Below the pieces are notes generated by a model, which did not search any database, was not told the DNA's origin, and was given only the letters and a program-made list of their open reading frames with translations. A DNA stretch of 64,000 nt from Marinobacter salicampi. GTDB taxonomy: Bacteria; Pseudomonadota; Gammaproteobacteria; Pseudomonadales; Oleiphilaceae. Position numbers and translations under genes: made by a program. Location of the stretch: NCBI RefSeq assembly GCF_011074795.1, contig NZ_JAAMPF010000029.1, forward strand, positions 124,001 through 188,000. The letters run 5' to 3'. Shown here one piece after another: positions 8,272 to 16,518 of this stretch (positions are counted from its first letter, which is position 1; every line of letters starts with the position of its first letter).

Positions 8272-8661
8272 ATGACTGACTGGACCTCTATGCTGCCCTG
8301 GGCATTGACCGCCATAGCAATGGTACTGCTGTTTGTTCAGGGGGGCCTGGCGCACCGACGACTTGGTCAATTGCGCACCCAGCTGAAGGATCGATGTGAT
8401 GACCTTGGCCGTGAGCTCCACGCTACCGGCAGCGGCAGCATGGGCGTAGGCCATCGCGTGGTGGCTTGCGAGCGCCAGTTGCACGAGTTACGCCGGGCCA
8501 TGGACGAAATGCGTCAGAACGACCCCTTGCGCGTGTCCTATGATGAGGCCTCGCGCCTTGTGGAGCTGGGGGCTGACATTGACGATCTGATGGATACCTG
8601 TGGTATTTCGCGTCCGGAAGCGGAGCTTGTCATAGCGCTCAAGCGGCGGCAGGCTGCCTGA
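8272..8661 (+). CDS. DUF2802 family protein
   Basis: A 129-residue protein with one N-terminal TM segment (about 7-25, ALTAIAMVLLFVQGGL), a coiled-coil-like middle, and a C-terminal DUF2802 region with DPLRVSYDEASRLVELG and CGISRPEAELVIAL. The last part resembles a helix-turn-helix of the kind seen in such small motility-linked proteins. Genes of this family regularly follow cheW in Pseudomonas and Vibrio chemotaxis clusters; no molecular function is established that I can name. Ribosome site AGGAGAG precedes ATG 8272. A strong terminator follows 28 bases after the stop, so this is the last gene of the block. Confidence 0.85.
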   Translation: MTDWTSMLPWALTAIAMVLLFVQGGLAHRRLGQLRTQLKDRCDDLGRELHATGSGSMGVGHRVVACERQLHELRRAMDEMRQNDPLRVSYDEASRLVELGADIDDLMDTCGISRPEAELVIALKRRQAA

Positions 8662-8675
8662 CACGAACCGAGCTA

Positions 8676-8993
8676 TTATTCAGTCTGAGCCCCGGCGTCG
8701 GCCGGGGTTTTGCCTTGCAGGTTGAAGGCAAAAGCAAGAATTTCTGCAATTACCCGGTAAAGTGTGTCCGGGATTTCTTCATCCAGGTCCAGTCGGGCCA
8801 GGATCGCTGCGAGCTCGGGGTTTTCATACAGTGGCACTCCATGTTCCCGGGCGATTCGGATAATCTCCTCTGCAATGTCGTCCATGCCACTGGCCGCGAT
8901 GGTGGGGGCCCGTTGGCCATCGTATTTTAATGCCACCGCTGCACCACGCTCCGCTTTCGGTTGTCCGCTCTCCGCCTGTTTCGAGTTTTCCAC
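8676..8993 (-). CDS. Stand-alone FlhB C-terminal-domain protein (FlhX-like export switch homologue)
   Basis: A 105-residue protein resembling the cytoplasmic domain of FlhB/YscU: AVALKYDGQRAPTIAASG, IIRIAREHGVPLYENPEL and LYRVIAEILAFAFNL line up with FlhB-C. There are no TM segments, and the NPTH self-cleavage motif before AVALKYD is absent (here AERGA). FlhB-C controls substrate switching of the flagellar export gate together with FliK; this gene lies directly downstream of fliK on the same strand, so a related modulatory role is likely but unproven. GTG 8993 is chosen since AGGGAGG stands seven bases upstream; the in-frame TTG at 9029 lacks a site. The 3' end hosts the terminator of the convergent operon. 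Confidence 0.85.
   Translation of the reverse strand: MENSKQAESGQPKAERGAAVALKYDGQRAPTIAASGMDDIAEEIIRIAREHGVPLYENPELAAILARLDLDEEIPDTLYRVIAEILAFAFNLQGKTPADAGAQTE
8690..8711 (+). terminator. Rho-independent terminator of the chemotaxis block
   Basis: CCCCGGC (8690-8696), loop GTCG, GCCGGGG (8701-8707), then TTTT. A perfect 7-bp GC stem with a tetraloop and T tract in + orientation, 28 bases after the DUF2802 stop. It lies inside the last codons of the opposite-strand gene at 8676-8993. Confidence 0.85.
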
Positions 8994-9053
8994 ATCTACC
9001 TCCCTGATTTCATGGGTTCTGGCTGCCAATCCGCTATACCAGTCTGGCCGGGT

Positions 9054-10400
9054 TCAGGCCCGGGTATCCACCAGTCGCTGTTCCAGGCGGGTTGTTGCGG
9101 CCTGGGGGCTGCCGCGCCTGCATTCCAGGTCGACCACGTCAAGGCCCAGTTCGCTAAGCCGCGTGCGCAATGTGCCCATTTGCGACTGGACCTGTCGAAG
9201 GGTAGCCTGCTGTTCAGCCCAGACCCGGGCAGAAATCTGTGCTTCCCGAAGCGCCACTTCGAAAAATACTGGGCCGGCATCGTCCAGGTCCAGGGACAGG
9301 CTGAAGCGCCATTCAGCCACCTTCGGTTTACGGGCACTGTCCTTCTGCTCAGGACCCTGGCGGTCATGGTCGATTCGCAGTTGTGCGACCCTGGGTTCGC
9401 CCTGGGGATTAAGCCACGGCAGCTCCAGCAGGAGCGTTGCCGGTACCGGGGCTTCGGCAGCCGTCCGGTTGGTCAGCACCTGGCTGTGGAGCTGGTTGAC
9501 GGTAATGCGGTTGAGCATGCCAGCCAGCAGTCGGAGCATCTGGCCCGCATCCATGGGTTCCCGACTTGAGGTGGCCGCCGGTGGTACAAAAGCATTGGGA
9601 AACTGAAGCGGGGCCTGAACAAGTTCCTGGCTGACCAGCGGGGTATAGCGGTTGAATGCTGCAGTATCGGCTCCCTGTTGGGCGAGCAGCGAGCTAACGA
9701 TCCGGCCCAGGGCCAGCTTCAGGTCTGCCAGGGGGGCCTCTGGTGTTCGAACAATCCGCGCTTCGGCAAATACACCGCTTTCTACGATCCAGCTCTTGAT
9801 ACGGGCAGCCGTGGCTTCTACTTTGCCAGGAACAGCATTACCCAGGCTCTCGCTCGACGGCAACTGGTTCACGAGCTGAAGGATCGCTTCTCGAACTGCC
9901 ATTGGTAGCGGCTCGCGGCCAGCCGGTCCGGCCACGGTTGCCTTGGCAAAATTTGTAAGGACGGCATTCAGCTCTGAAAGTCCCACATCCAGCCGTTGCT
10001 GCCAGGGCAGTCGTTGGGCCAGAGCCTGGGCGATGCGTGCTTCCGGGGCCGGAGCCAGCTTGCCCAGTAATTGCAGTTCGTTACCTGCCCGCATGAGCTT
10101 GACCCAGTCACCCGCTTCCAGGGAGGTCTCGCCCATCATGGTCATTACGGTCAGGCTGCGCCCCTTGATGTCCAGTATGGCCTGCTCCGGCAAACCATTG
10201 CCTGAAGTCAGTAACTGAGCGACCCGGGCCAGCACCGCTTGCCGGTCCTGCAGCTGGAGTATGTCCAGTTGCCTGGCCGCTGTCAGGGGTAGGCTGGTTG
10301 ACTCACCCACCTGTGCCGGCGAGCTTCCAGGGGTGTGGGGGCTTTTGGTGCTGTCGACGGGGGTGGGGGCGAGCCCACTGTCAGGTAACCTGGTGACCAT
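9054..10400 (-). CDS. fliK: Flagellar hook-length control protein FliK
   Basis: A 448-residue protein with a poorly conserved, Ala/Leu/Gln-rich N-terminal and middle part and a C-terminal FliK domain at about 320-430. Recognisable stretches there are TLLLELPWLNPQGEPRVAQL and FEVALREAQISARVWAEQ. FliK is exported, measures hook length, and triggers FlhB to switch to late substrates. The C-terminal part ends in LDVVDLECRRG, in line with the end of the conserved core. The start at 10400 has only a weak ribosome site. It is the first gene of a two-gene minus-strand unit with the FlhB-C homologue and is divergent from ccmA. Its place away from the main fli clusters is known in Pseudomonas and Marinobacter relatives. 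Confidence 0.85.
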   Translation of the reverse strand: MVTRLPDSGLAPTPVDSTKSPHTPGSSPAQVGESTSLPLTAARQLDILQLQDRQAVLARVAQLLTSGNGLPEQAILDIKGRSLTVMTMMGETSLEAGDWVKLMRAGNELQLLGKLAPAPEARIAQALAQRLPWQQRLDVGLSELNAVLTNFAKATVAGPAGREPLPMAVREAILQLVNQLPSSESLGNAVPGKVEATAARIKSWIVESGVFAEARIVRTPEAPLADLKLALGRIVSSLLAQQGADTAAFNRYTPLVSQELVQAPLQFPNAFVPPAATSSREPMDAGQMLRLLAGMLNRITVNQLHSQVLTNRTAAEAPVPATLLLELPWLNPQGEPRVAQLRIDHDRQGPEQKDSARKPKVAEWRFSLSLDLDDAGPVFFEVALREAQISARVWAEQQATLRQVQSQMGTLRTRLSELGLDVVDLECRRGSPQAATTRLEQRLVDTRA

Positions 10401-10451
10401 TCGAGCATGTCCAGTTGACTTGCAGGGTGGGTAATCGCCTGCATATTTCGT

Positions 10452-10457
10452 TATAAT
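10452..10457 (+). promoter_or_regulatory. Candidate -10 element for the ccm operon
   Basis: A perfect TATAAT at 10452-10457 in the fliK-ccmA divergent gap. No convincing -35 lies at 16-18 bp (TTGACT at 10415 is 31 bp away). If used, the leader to ccmA would be about 105 bases. Confidence 0.45.
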
Positions 10458-10568
10458 ACGGACGCTTTAAAGGACCTTAGGCCATTCCCGCACCGGATGC
10501 GAAACGCAATCCCTTTAATATATTCAAGGCCGTGCCATACCCACAAGTTGCACCCTGCTGGAGCACTG

Positions 10569-11195
10569 ATGTCCGAGCCTCTTTTACAGGCTGTTGATCT
10601 GCACTGCGAGCGTGACGAACGCATGCTTTTCAGTGCTCTCAATTTTTCCATAGTGCCCGGGACCATCACCCGTGTCGAGGGTCCCAATGGCTCGGGCAAG
10701 ACGACTTTGCTGCGCTTGCTGGCAGGCCTCCACGACGGTTACAGCGGCCGGGTGCTCTGGCGTGGGGAGCCGAGATCGGCTCGCCGGGAGGAGTTCCTCA
10801 GGAATCTGCTCTACATTGGCCACCGGCCGGGCGTGAAACCGCTGTTGACTCCCCTGGAGAATCTCCAGGCCATTTTTGCCGGCCGCCATCCTCACAGTAA
10901 TGAAATTCTTCGTGCTGCCCTGGACAGCTCAGGCCTTGCGGGGTTTCACAATGTTCCCTGCCAGAATCTGTCTGCCGGCCAGCAGCGGCGAGTGGCACTG
11001 GCGCGTCTGCTGGTGTCCGATGAACCTCTGTGGATTCTGGATGAAGCCTTTACAGCTATTGATCATCGGGGAGTCGGTAACCTTGAGCAATTGTTGGTCC
11101 AGCGTGCAGCCTCCGGGGGCGCCATTGTCCTGACAACCCACCACCCCCTGGAGGTACCGGGTATGCAGCGAGTAATGCTGGGGCAGGTGATATGA
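10569..11195 (+). CDS. ccmA: Heme exporter ATP-binding protein CcmA
   Basis: A 208-residue ABC ATPase. Walker A is GPNGSGKTT (38-46), the signature is LSAGQQRRVALARL, and Walker B is PLWILDEAFTAID. With CcmB it powers release of holo-CcmE from CcmC in cytochrome c maturation. ATG 10569 is preferred over an in-frame ATG at 10497: GGAG at 10560-10563 precedes it, and the extra residues of the longer form (RPCHTHKLHP) have no family counterpart. The length fits E. coli CcmA (207). First gene of ccmABCDEFGHI; its TGA overlaps the ATG of ccmB (ATGA). Confidence 0.95.
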   Translation: MSEPLLQAVDLHCERDERMLFSALNFSIVPGTITRVEGPNGSGKTTLLRLLAGLHDGYSGRVLWRGEPRSARREEFLRNLLYIGHRPGVKPLLTPLENLQAIFAGRHPHSNEILRAALDSSGLAGFHNVPCQNLSAGQQRRVALARLLVSDEPLWILDEAFTAIDHRGVGNLEQLLVQRAASGGAIVLTTHHPLEVPGMQRVMLGQVI

Positions 11196-11917
11196 ATACC
11201 GTCACCGGCCCTGCGCTGGCCATTGCCAGACCGTCCGTCGGCTTGGGTGCTGCCATGATGGCAGTGCTCAAGCGTGATCTCCGGGTCAGTTTCAGGCAAA
11301 GCCAGGACCTGCTCAACCCACTTCTGTTTTTTGTCATGGTGGTATCCCTCTTCCCCTTGGGGGTTAGCCCGGAAGTGGCATTTCTCCGCCAGGCAGGGGC
11401 GGGTATCCTGTGGGTAGCCGCCCTGTTGGCGACATTGCTGGCGCTGGACCATCTGTACCGCCACGACTTTGAAGACGGCACCCTTGAGCAGCTGATGCTT
11501 CAGCCCCAGCCCCTGTTTCTGTTGGTATTAGCGAAGACTCTGGCACACTGGCTGGTGACCGGTCTGCCATTGGTGCTGCTGGCCCCGGTTCTGGGAGTAA
11601 TGGTGCACCTGGACGGGAACTCTATCGGAATTCTGTGTCTAACGCTGCTGATTGGAACGCCGGTACTGAGTCTTGTTGGTTCGATCGGTGCAGCGCTGAC
11701 TCTGGGGCTTAGGTCTGGGGGAGTTCTGTTGTCTCTCTTGATTATTCCCTTGTATATTCCCGTGCTGATTTTTGGCACCGGTACGGTAATGGCGGCTACG
11801 GACGGAGCACCGGTGGGGGCCTATCTGGCCCTGATGGGGGCTTTTCTGGCCCTGGCCCTGACCCTGGCCCCGTTCGCATCAGCCGCTGCTTTGAAAATCA
11901 GCCTGTCGTCCAGCTAA
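11192..11917 (+). CDS. ccmB: Heme exporter membrane protein CcmB
   Basis: A 241-residue inner-membrane protein with about six hydrophobic segments. Family stretches are [22 protein letters not shown] and, later, [12 protein letters not shown] and [25 protein letters not shown] in part. It is the permease-like partner of CcmA. The ATGA overlap with ccmA supports ATG 11192. About 21 residues precede the point where E. coli CcmB begins, so internal ATGs at 11255/11258 remain possible. ccmC follows after 16 bp. Confidence 0.93.
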   Translation: MNTVTGPALAIARPSVGLGAAMMAVLKRDLRVSFRQSQDLLNPLLFFVMVVSLFPLGVSPEVAFLRQAGAGILWVAALLATLLALDHLYRHDFEDGTLEQLMLQPQPLFLLVLAKTLAHWLVTGLPLVLLAPVLGVMVHLDGNSIGILCLTLLIGTPVLSLVGSIGAALTLGLRSGGVLLSLLIIPLYIPVLIFGTGTVMAATDGAPVGAYLALMGAFLALALTLAPFASAAALKISLSSS

Positions 11918-11933
11918 GAGGATACAACGCCTG

Positions 11934-12680
11934 ATGTGGCAATTTTTTCACAAGCTAGGGTCGCCGAAATGGTTTTTCGGCATCGCTGACAGGCTTATGC
12001 CCTGGCTGTTGCTGAGCGGTCTTTGCCTTGCTCTTGTCGGCATTGTCTGGGGCGTTGGTTTTGCGCCAAAAGATTACCTGCAGGGCAACAGCTACAGAAT
12101 CATTTTCATTCACGTACCCACGGCCTTCCTTGCGCAGTCGGTCTATATAATGATGGCTGTGGCTGCCGTGGTAACCCTGGTGTGGCGAATGAAGCTGGCC
12201 GACGTTTTTATCAAAACGGCCGCCCCGGTGGGCGCCGTTCTGACATTTCTGGCCCTGTTTACCGGTGCTGTCTGGGGCAAGCCCACCTGGGGCACCTGGT
12301 GGATATGGGATGCCCGGTTAACCTCAATGCTGATTCTGCTGTTTCTGTACTTTGGCGTGATTGCTCTCGGTGCAGCGCTTTCGGACGAAAAGTCTTCGGC
12401 CCGGGCGGTGGCCGTGCTGGTGCTGGTCGGTGTTGTGAATATTCCAATCATCAAGTATTCCGTTGACTGGTGGAACACTCTGCATCAGCCTGCCACGTTT
12501 AAACTCACTGAAAAGCCGACCATGCCAGCGGAAATGTGGATGCCCCTGTTGCTGGTTGTGTTGGGCCTGTACCTGCTGTTTGGCTGGCTGGCCTGCTATC
12601 GCATGCAGACCGAAATCCTTCATCGCGAGCGCCGTACCCGATGGGTAAAAGAACGTCTGCAGCTTGGTGGAGGAGCCTGA
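11934..12680 (+). CDS. ccmC: Heme-handling protein CcmC
   Basis: A 248-residue polytopic membrane protein of the heme-handling family. The tryptophan-rich WWD motif is [13 protein letters not shown] at about residues 119-131, with conserved His residues in the flanking TM segments (IFIHVPTAF before, [11 protein letters not shown] after). CcmC transfers heme to the periplasmic chaperone CcmE. Six TM segments can be traced. Ribosome site AGAGGA precedes ATG 11934. Confidence 0.95.
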   Translation: MWQFFHKLGSPKWFFGIADRLMPWLLLSGLCLALVGIVWGVGFAPKDYLQGNSYRIIFIHVPTAFLAQSVYIMMAVAAVVTLVWRMKLADVFIKTAAPVGAVLTFLALFTGAVWGKPTWGTWWIWDARLTSMLILLFLYFGVIALGAALSDEKSSARAVAVLVLVGVVNIPIIKYSVDWWNTLHQPATFKLTEKPTMPAEMWMPLLLVVLGLYLLFGWLACYRMQTEILHRERRTRWVKERLQLGGGA

Positions 12681-12681
12681 G

Positions 12682-12933
12682 ATGGCTTTTGACTCATTTC
12701 AAGCGCTGATGCACATGCAAGGTCATGGGGTCTATGTCTGGACCTGCTATGCCGTGTTTTTTGTCCTGATGGCCCTGTTGGCCATCTGGTCCGTCCGGCA
12801 GCGCGCCCAGCTGATCCGCCGTCAGCAGCGTCAGTCAGCCCTAGATGCTCGCCAGACAACCCGGGGACAAAGTCACGGGGGCGGCATAGTAAAAACCGGC
12901 GAATTTACACCGATCAATCAAACGCGGACCTGA
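12682..12933 (+). CDS. ccmD: Heme exporter accessory protein CcmD
   Basis: An 83-residue small membrane protein: one TM segment at about 16-38 ([20 protein letters not shown] in part) followed by a basic stretch ([12 protein letters not shown]) typical of CcmD. It helps holo-CcmE leave the CcmABC complex. ATG 12682 follows one base after the ccmC stop, with GGAGGAG just upstream. An in-frame start at 12664 inside ccmC is less likely. The C-terminal tail after residue 50 is longer than in E. coli (69 aa total) and polar. Confidence 0.9.
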   Translation: MAFDSFQALMHMQGHGVYVWTCYAVFFVLMALLAIWSVRQRAQLIRRQQRQSALDARQTTRGQSHGGGIVKTGEFTPINQTRT

Positions 12934-12940
12934 ACCTAAC

Positions 12941-13420
12941 ATGCACCCGATACGAAGAAAGCGTCTTATCATTGTTCTGTTCCTGCTGTGCGGGCTGGGC
13001 CTGGCCATTGCGCTGACCACCTATGCGTTAAGGCAGAATATCAGCCTTTTCTATGACCCAAGCCAGATCACCGGTGGCGAGGCGCCATCGGATAGACGTA
13101 TTCGTGCTGGTGGCATGGTAGAAGAAGGATCGGTCGTGCGTGATCCCCAGAGCCTCAAGGTGTCGTTCCGGGTAACGGATTACGAATCGTCCGTCACCAT
13201 GGAGTACGTGGGTATTCTGCCAGACCTGTTTGCTGAGGGGCAGGGCGTGGTGGCAACCGGGACATTGACCCCCGGCGGGGTATTCGTCGCAGACCAGGTG
13301 CTGGCAAAACATGATGAGCAGTATATGCCTCCCGAGGTCAGCGAGTCGCTGGAGCGCGCAGCCATGCGGCAAAAAAGCCAGGAGGCAGCCAGCCCGGATG
13401 CGTCTTCCTCTTCGTATTAA
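12941..13420 (+). CDS. ccmE: Periplasmic heme chaperone CcmE
   Basis: A 159-residue membrane-anchored beta-barrel chaperone. The N-terminal TM anchor is at about 8-29. The heme-binding motif [13 protein letters not shown] contains His124, which bonds covalently to heme, and Tyr128 (His130/Tyr134 in E. coli). The flexible C-terminal tail is Ser/Ala/Gln-rich. It receives heme from CcmC and passes it to CcmF. It follows ccmD by 7 bp; a 52-bp gap precedes ccmF. Confidence 0.96.
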   Translation: MHPIRRKRLIIVLFLLCGLGLAIALTTYALRQNISLFYDPSQITGGEAPSDRRIRAGGMVEEGSVVRDPQSLKVSFRVTDYESSVTMEYVGILPDLFAEGQGVVATGTLTPGGVFVADQVLAKHDEQYMPPEVSESLERAAMRQKSQEAASPDASSSSY

Positions 13421-13472
13421 GTACTCTGTAAACCGTTCACATACATAACCAGGCTCACCACAGGAGAAACTG

Positions 13473-15482
13473 ATGTTTCCGGAACTTGGACAGTTTTCGC
13501 TGATACTGGCATTGCTGCTCGCCGGTCTGCTGGCGACAGTTCCCCTGGTTGGGTCACTGACCGGACGGGACAGTCTTCAGGCCTTTGCACGACCCCTGGC
13601 CGCCGGCCAGTTTGTCTTTGTCGCGGTTGCTTTCGGCATCCTGACCCATGCCTTCATGGTGGACGACTTCTCGGTTGCCTATGTAGCCAATAACAGCAAC
13701 AGCATGCTGCCCTGGTACTACAAGTTCAGTGCGGTGTGGGGTGGTCATGAAGGTTCGCTGCTGTTGTGGATGCTGATTCTTGCCGGCTGGACCATTGCCG
13801 TGGCGGTATTCAGCAGACGTCTGCCGGCCACCATGGTGTCCCAGGTTTTGGCAGTGATGGGCATGGTCAGCGTCGGCTTCCTGCTGTTTCTGCTGGTGAC
13901 ATCCAGTCCGTTCGAACGCCTCATTCCCAATGTGCCGACAGACGGTGCTGACCTGAACCCGCTGTTGCAGGACTTCGGTCTGATCGTGCATCCGCCGATG
14001 CTGTACATGGGCTACGTGGGCTTTTCGGTGGCCTTTGCCTTTGCCATTGCGGCTCTGATCAATGGCCGTCTGGACGCTGCCTGGGCCCGCTGGTCGCGGC
14101 CCTGGACCACCATAGCCTGGGCCTTCCTCACCCTGGGCATTGCCCTTGGCAGCTGGTGGGCCTATTACGAGCTTGGCTGGGGTGGCTGGTGGTTCTGGGA
14201 CCCGGTCGAAAATGCCTCACTGCTGCCCTGGCTGGCCGGTACCGCCCTGGTGCATTCCCTGGCAGTTACCGAAAAACGAGGCGTTTTCAAAAGCTGGACA
14301 GTTCTGTTGGCAATCCTGACGTTCTCCCTGAGTCTTTTAGGCGCCTTCCTGGTAAGGTCTGGCGTGCTCACTTCCGTGCATGCCTTCGCCTCTGACCCCG
14401 AGCGGGGCAGGTTCCTGCTGGGCCTGCTTGCATTTACCATCGTCGCAAGCCTTGCCTTGTATGCCTTCCGGGCGCCGGTGGTGCATTCACGGGTACGCTA
14501 CGGATCGTTTTCCCGCGAGGTCTTCCTGCTGCTCAACAATGTGCTTCTGATGGCGGCCATGTTGCTGGTTCTGGTCGGCACGCTCTATCCGCTGATTCTT
14601 GATTATCTGGACATGGGTCGGCTCTCTATTGGCGAGCCATTCTATAATCTGACCTTCAGTCCGGTCGCCATTGCCATCGGCCTGCTGATGGGTGTGGGGG
14701 TTTTCTCGCGTTGGAAGAAAACCGATCCCGGCTGGCTTGGTCGCCATCTGCTCTGGCCGGCGGCCTGGAGTCTTGTGCTGGCCACTTCGGTGGTGCTGTG
14801 GTTTGGCGGTTTCGAACCCTGGGCCTTCATAGGCTCATTCACCGCCGGCTGGGTTGCGGTAACAACACTTCAGGACCTCTGGCAGAAATCGGCCTCGCGC
14901 AAGGGGCGCTGGCACGGCATGCGTAAACAGAGCCGAAGTTACTTCGGCATGGTCCTGGGCCATCTCGGTGTGGCTATAGCCATGATTGGCGTTTCGGTTG
15001 TGGCCAACTATGGCGTGGAGCGTGATGTGCGAATGTCCCCCGGGGACACTGCGAGTATCGGTGAGTTCCAGTTCGAGTTCGTGGCCATGGGCAGTCGTCA
15101 GGGGGCGAACTTCACGGCCCAGACCGCGCAAATTGACATTACCAGGGACGGCAACCGGGTCTCCACCGTTTATCCGGAGAAACGCAGGTATAACGTTCAA
15201 CGCAGCGTCATGACCGAGGCAGGTATTGATGCAGGCCTGTTCCGGGACCTTTTTGTGGCAGTAGGGGAGAAGGTGGACGATAAAGCCTGGGCCATACGTC
15301 TGCAGTACAAGCCGTTCATTCGGTGGATTTGGCTGGGGTCGTTGTTTATGGCCATTGGTGGCGTGCTTGCGGTTGCCGACCGCCGGTACAGGATCAAGGA
15401 TCGGAAAGCAGCTGCGAATGTATCGTCACCTGTGCCGGACAAACCGGTGTCGGCCGGACCGGCGCCTGAGGTGTCTGCATGA
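13473..15482 (+). CDS. ccmF: Cytochrome c heme lyase subunit CcmF
   Basis: A 669-residue polytopic membrane protein of the heme-handling superfamily, about 15 TM segments. The WWD domain reads GWGGWWFWDPVENASLLPW (about 230-248). A large periplasmic loop near 520-610 (MSPGDTASIGEFQFEFV) precedes the last TM. With CcmH it ligates heme to apocytochrome CXXCH motifs. Ribosome site AGGAGA precedes ATG 13473. ATGA overlap with ccmG. Length fits the family (about 650). Confidence 0.96.
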   Translation: MFPELGQFSLILALLLAGLLATVPLVGSLTGRDSLQAFARPLAAGQFVFVAVAFGILTHAFMVDDFSVAYVANNSNSMLPWYYKFSAVWGGHEGSLLLWMLILAGWTIAVAVFSRRLPATMVSQVLAVMGMVSVGFLLFLLVTSSPFERLIPNVPTDGADLNPLLQDFGLIVHPPMLYMGYVGFSVAFAFAIAALINGRLDAAWARWSRPWTTIAWAFLTLGIALGSWWAYYELGWGGWWFWDPVENASLLPWLAGTALVHSLAVTEKRGVFKSWTVLLAILTFSLSLLGAFLVRSGVLTSVHAFASDPERGRFLLGLLAFTIVASLALYAFRAPVVHSRVRYGSFSREVFLLLNNVLLMAAMLLVLVGTLYPLILDYLDMGRLSIGEPFYNLTFSPVAIAIGLLMGVGVFSRWKKTDPGWLGRHLLWPAAWSLVLATSVVLWFGGFEPWAFIGSFTAGWVAVTTLQDLWQKSASRKGRWHGMRKQSRSYFGMVLGHLGVAIAMIGVSVVANYGVERDVRMSPGDTASIGEFQFEFVAMGSRQGANFTAQTAQIDITRDGNRVSTVYPEKRRYNVQRSVMTEAGIDAGLFRDLFVAVGEKVDDKAWAIRLQYKPFIRWIWLGSLFMAIGGVLAVADRRYRIKDRKAAANVSSPVPDKPVSAGPAPEVSA

Positions 15483-16015
15483 GGCGTGTCCTGCTTTTCA
15501 TACCCGTGGTGCTCGCGATCATACTGGGCCTCGTTCTGGCGGCGGGCATCGGTAAGGACACCACCACACTGGAGTCCGCGCTTATAGGCAAGCCGATGCC
15601 TGAGTTCCAGCTTGCGGATCTCAGGACTCCGGATACCCAGCTGACCAATGAGGTTTTCAAAGGCCAAGTAAGCCTGCTGAACGTCTGGGGAACCTGGTGC
15701 CCGGCCTGCCGTGATGAGCATCCGGATCTGTTGTGGCTGGCCCGGGATAAAGGTGTGCCGATTGTCGGACTGAACTATAAGGACAACCGCTCCCAGGCTA
15801 TCGAGTGGCTGGATACCCTTGGCGATCCCTATTCCACCAATCTCTATGACCCCCAGGGCAAGCTCGGGTTTGATCTAGGTGTCTATGGGGCGCCGGAAAC
15901 CTTCGTTGTTGATCGTCAGGGCGTCATACGCTATCGCCATGTCGGCGTCGTGGACGAGAAAGTCTGGGAAGAAGTCCTGGGACCGCTGGTACGCAAGTAC
16001 CGGGAGGAGAGTTGA
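15479..16015 (+). CDS. ccmG: Thiol:disulfide interchange protein CcmG/DsbE
   Basis: A 178-residue periplasmic thioredoxin-fold protein with an N-terminal membrane anchor (about 4-22). The active site is WGTWCPAC (Cys74, Cys77), preceded by the family's VSLLNVW strand; a cis-Pro-type loop is at GVYGAPETF. It keeps apocytochrome and CcmH cysteines reduced. It overlaps ccmF by ATGA, and its TGA shares a base with the ATG of ccmH. Confidence 0.96.
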   Translation: MRRVLLFIPVVLAIILGLVLAAGIGKDTTTLESALIGKPMPEFQLADLRTPDTQLTNEVFKGQVSLLNVWGTWCPACRDEHPDLLWLARDKGVPIVGLNYKDNRSQAIEWLDTLGDPYSTNLYDPQGKLGFDLGVYGAPETFVVDRQGVIRYRHVGVVDEKVWEEVLGPLVRKYREES

Positions 16016-16482
16016 TGTTCCGTTTCATCCTTCTGCTATGCCTGTTGTTGCCCTTGGCGGGAATTGCCGCCGATGGGGACCTGTACCCGTTTGAATCACA
16101 GGATGAACAGGACCGGTTTCGCACCCTCACCAAGGAGCTGCGATGCCCGAAGTGTCAGAATCAGAACATTGCTGACTCCGACGCACCTATTGCAAAGGAT
16201 ATGCGTGAAGAGGTCTATCGCATGGTGAAGGAGGGCTCCAGTAACGACGAGGTGGTCGACTCCCTGGTGTCCCGGTTCGGGGAGTTTGTGCGCTACAAGC
16301 CCGAGTTTGATGGCCGCACCCTGATGCTATGGGCCACCCCGGTCATTGTGGTGTTAATGGGCCTGGGAATCGTGATCTCCATTGTGGTCCGTTCCAGACG
16401 CAATACCGAAACGGACAGCGCGCTCAGCCCGGAGCAACGGCAGAGGGCTGACCGGATTCTCAAGGATTCCGACCCTCAATGA
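16015..16482 (+). CDS. ccmH: Cytochrome c maturation thiol oxidoreductase CcmH
   Basis: A 155-residue protein with signal peptide (1-19), the redox motif LRCPKCQNQNI (Cys44, Cys47), a three-helix domain to about 95, and a C-terminal TM anchor at about 103-124 (MLWATPVIVVLMGLGIVIS). It corresponds to the N-terminal half of E. coli CcmH, the other half being ccmI here. ATG 16015 uses the ribosome site GGGAGGAG. An adjacent TTG at 16012 is less likely. Confidence 0.95.
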   Translation: MFRFILLLCLLLPLAGIAADGDLYPFESQDEQDRFRTLTKELRCPKCQNQNIADSDAPIAKDMREEVYRMVKEGSSNDEVVDSLVSRFGEFVRYKPEFDGRTLMLWATPVIVVLMGLGIVISIVVRSRRNTETDSALSPEQRQRADRILKDSDPQ

Positions 16483-16518
16483 CGGGTTTTCTTTCACCGA
16501 TCTCGTAATGGCTTTCCT

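Noticed and set aside
10519..10534. Minus-strand TGGCACG upstream of fliK as a sigma-54 promoter
   Set aside because: The following TTG is one base too close and the essential GC is missing, and sigma-54 spacing is strict.
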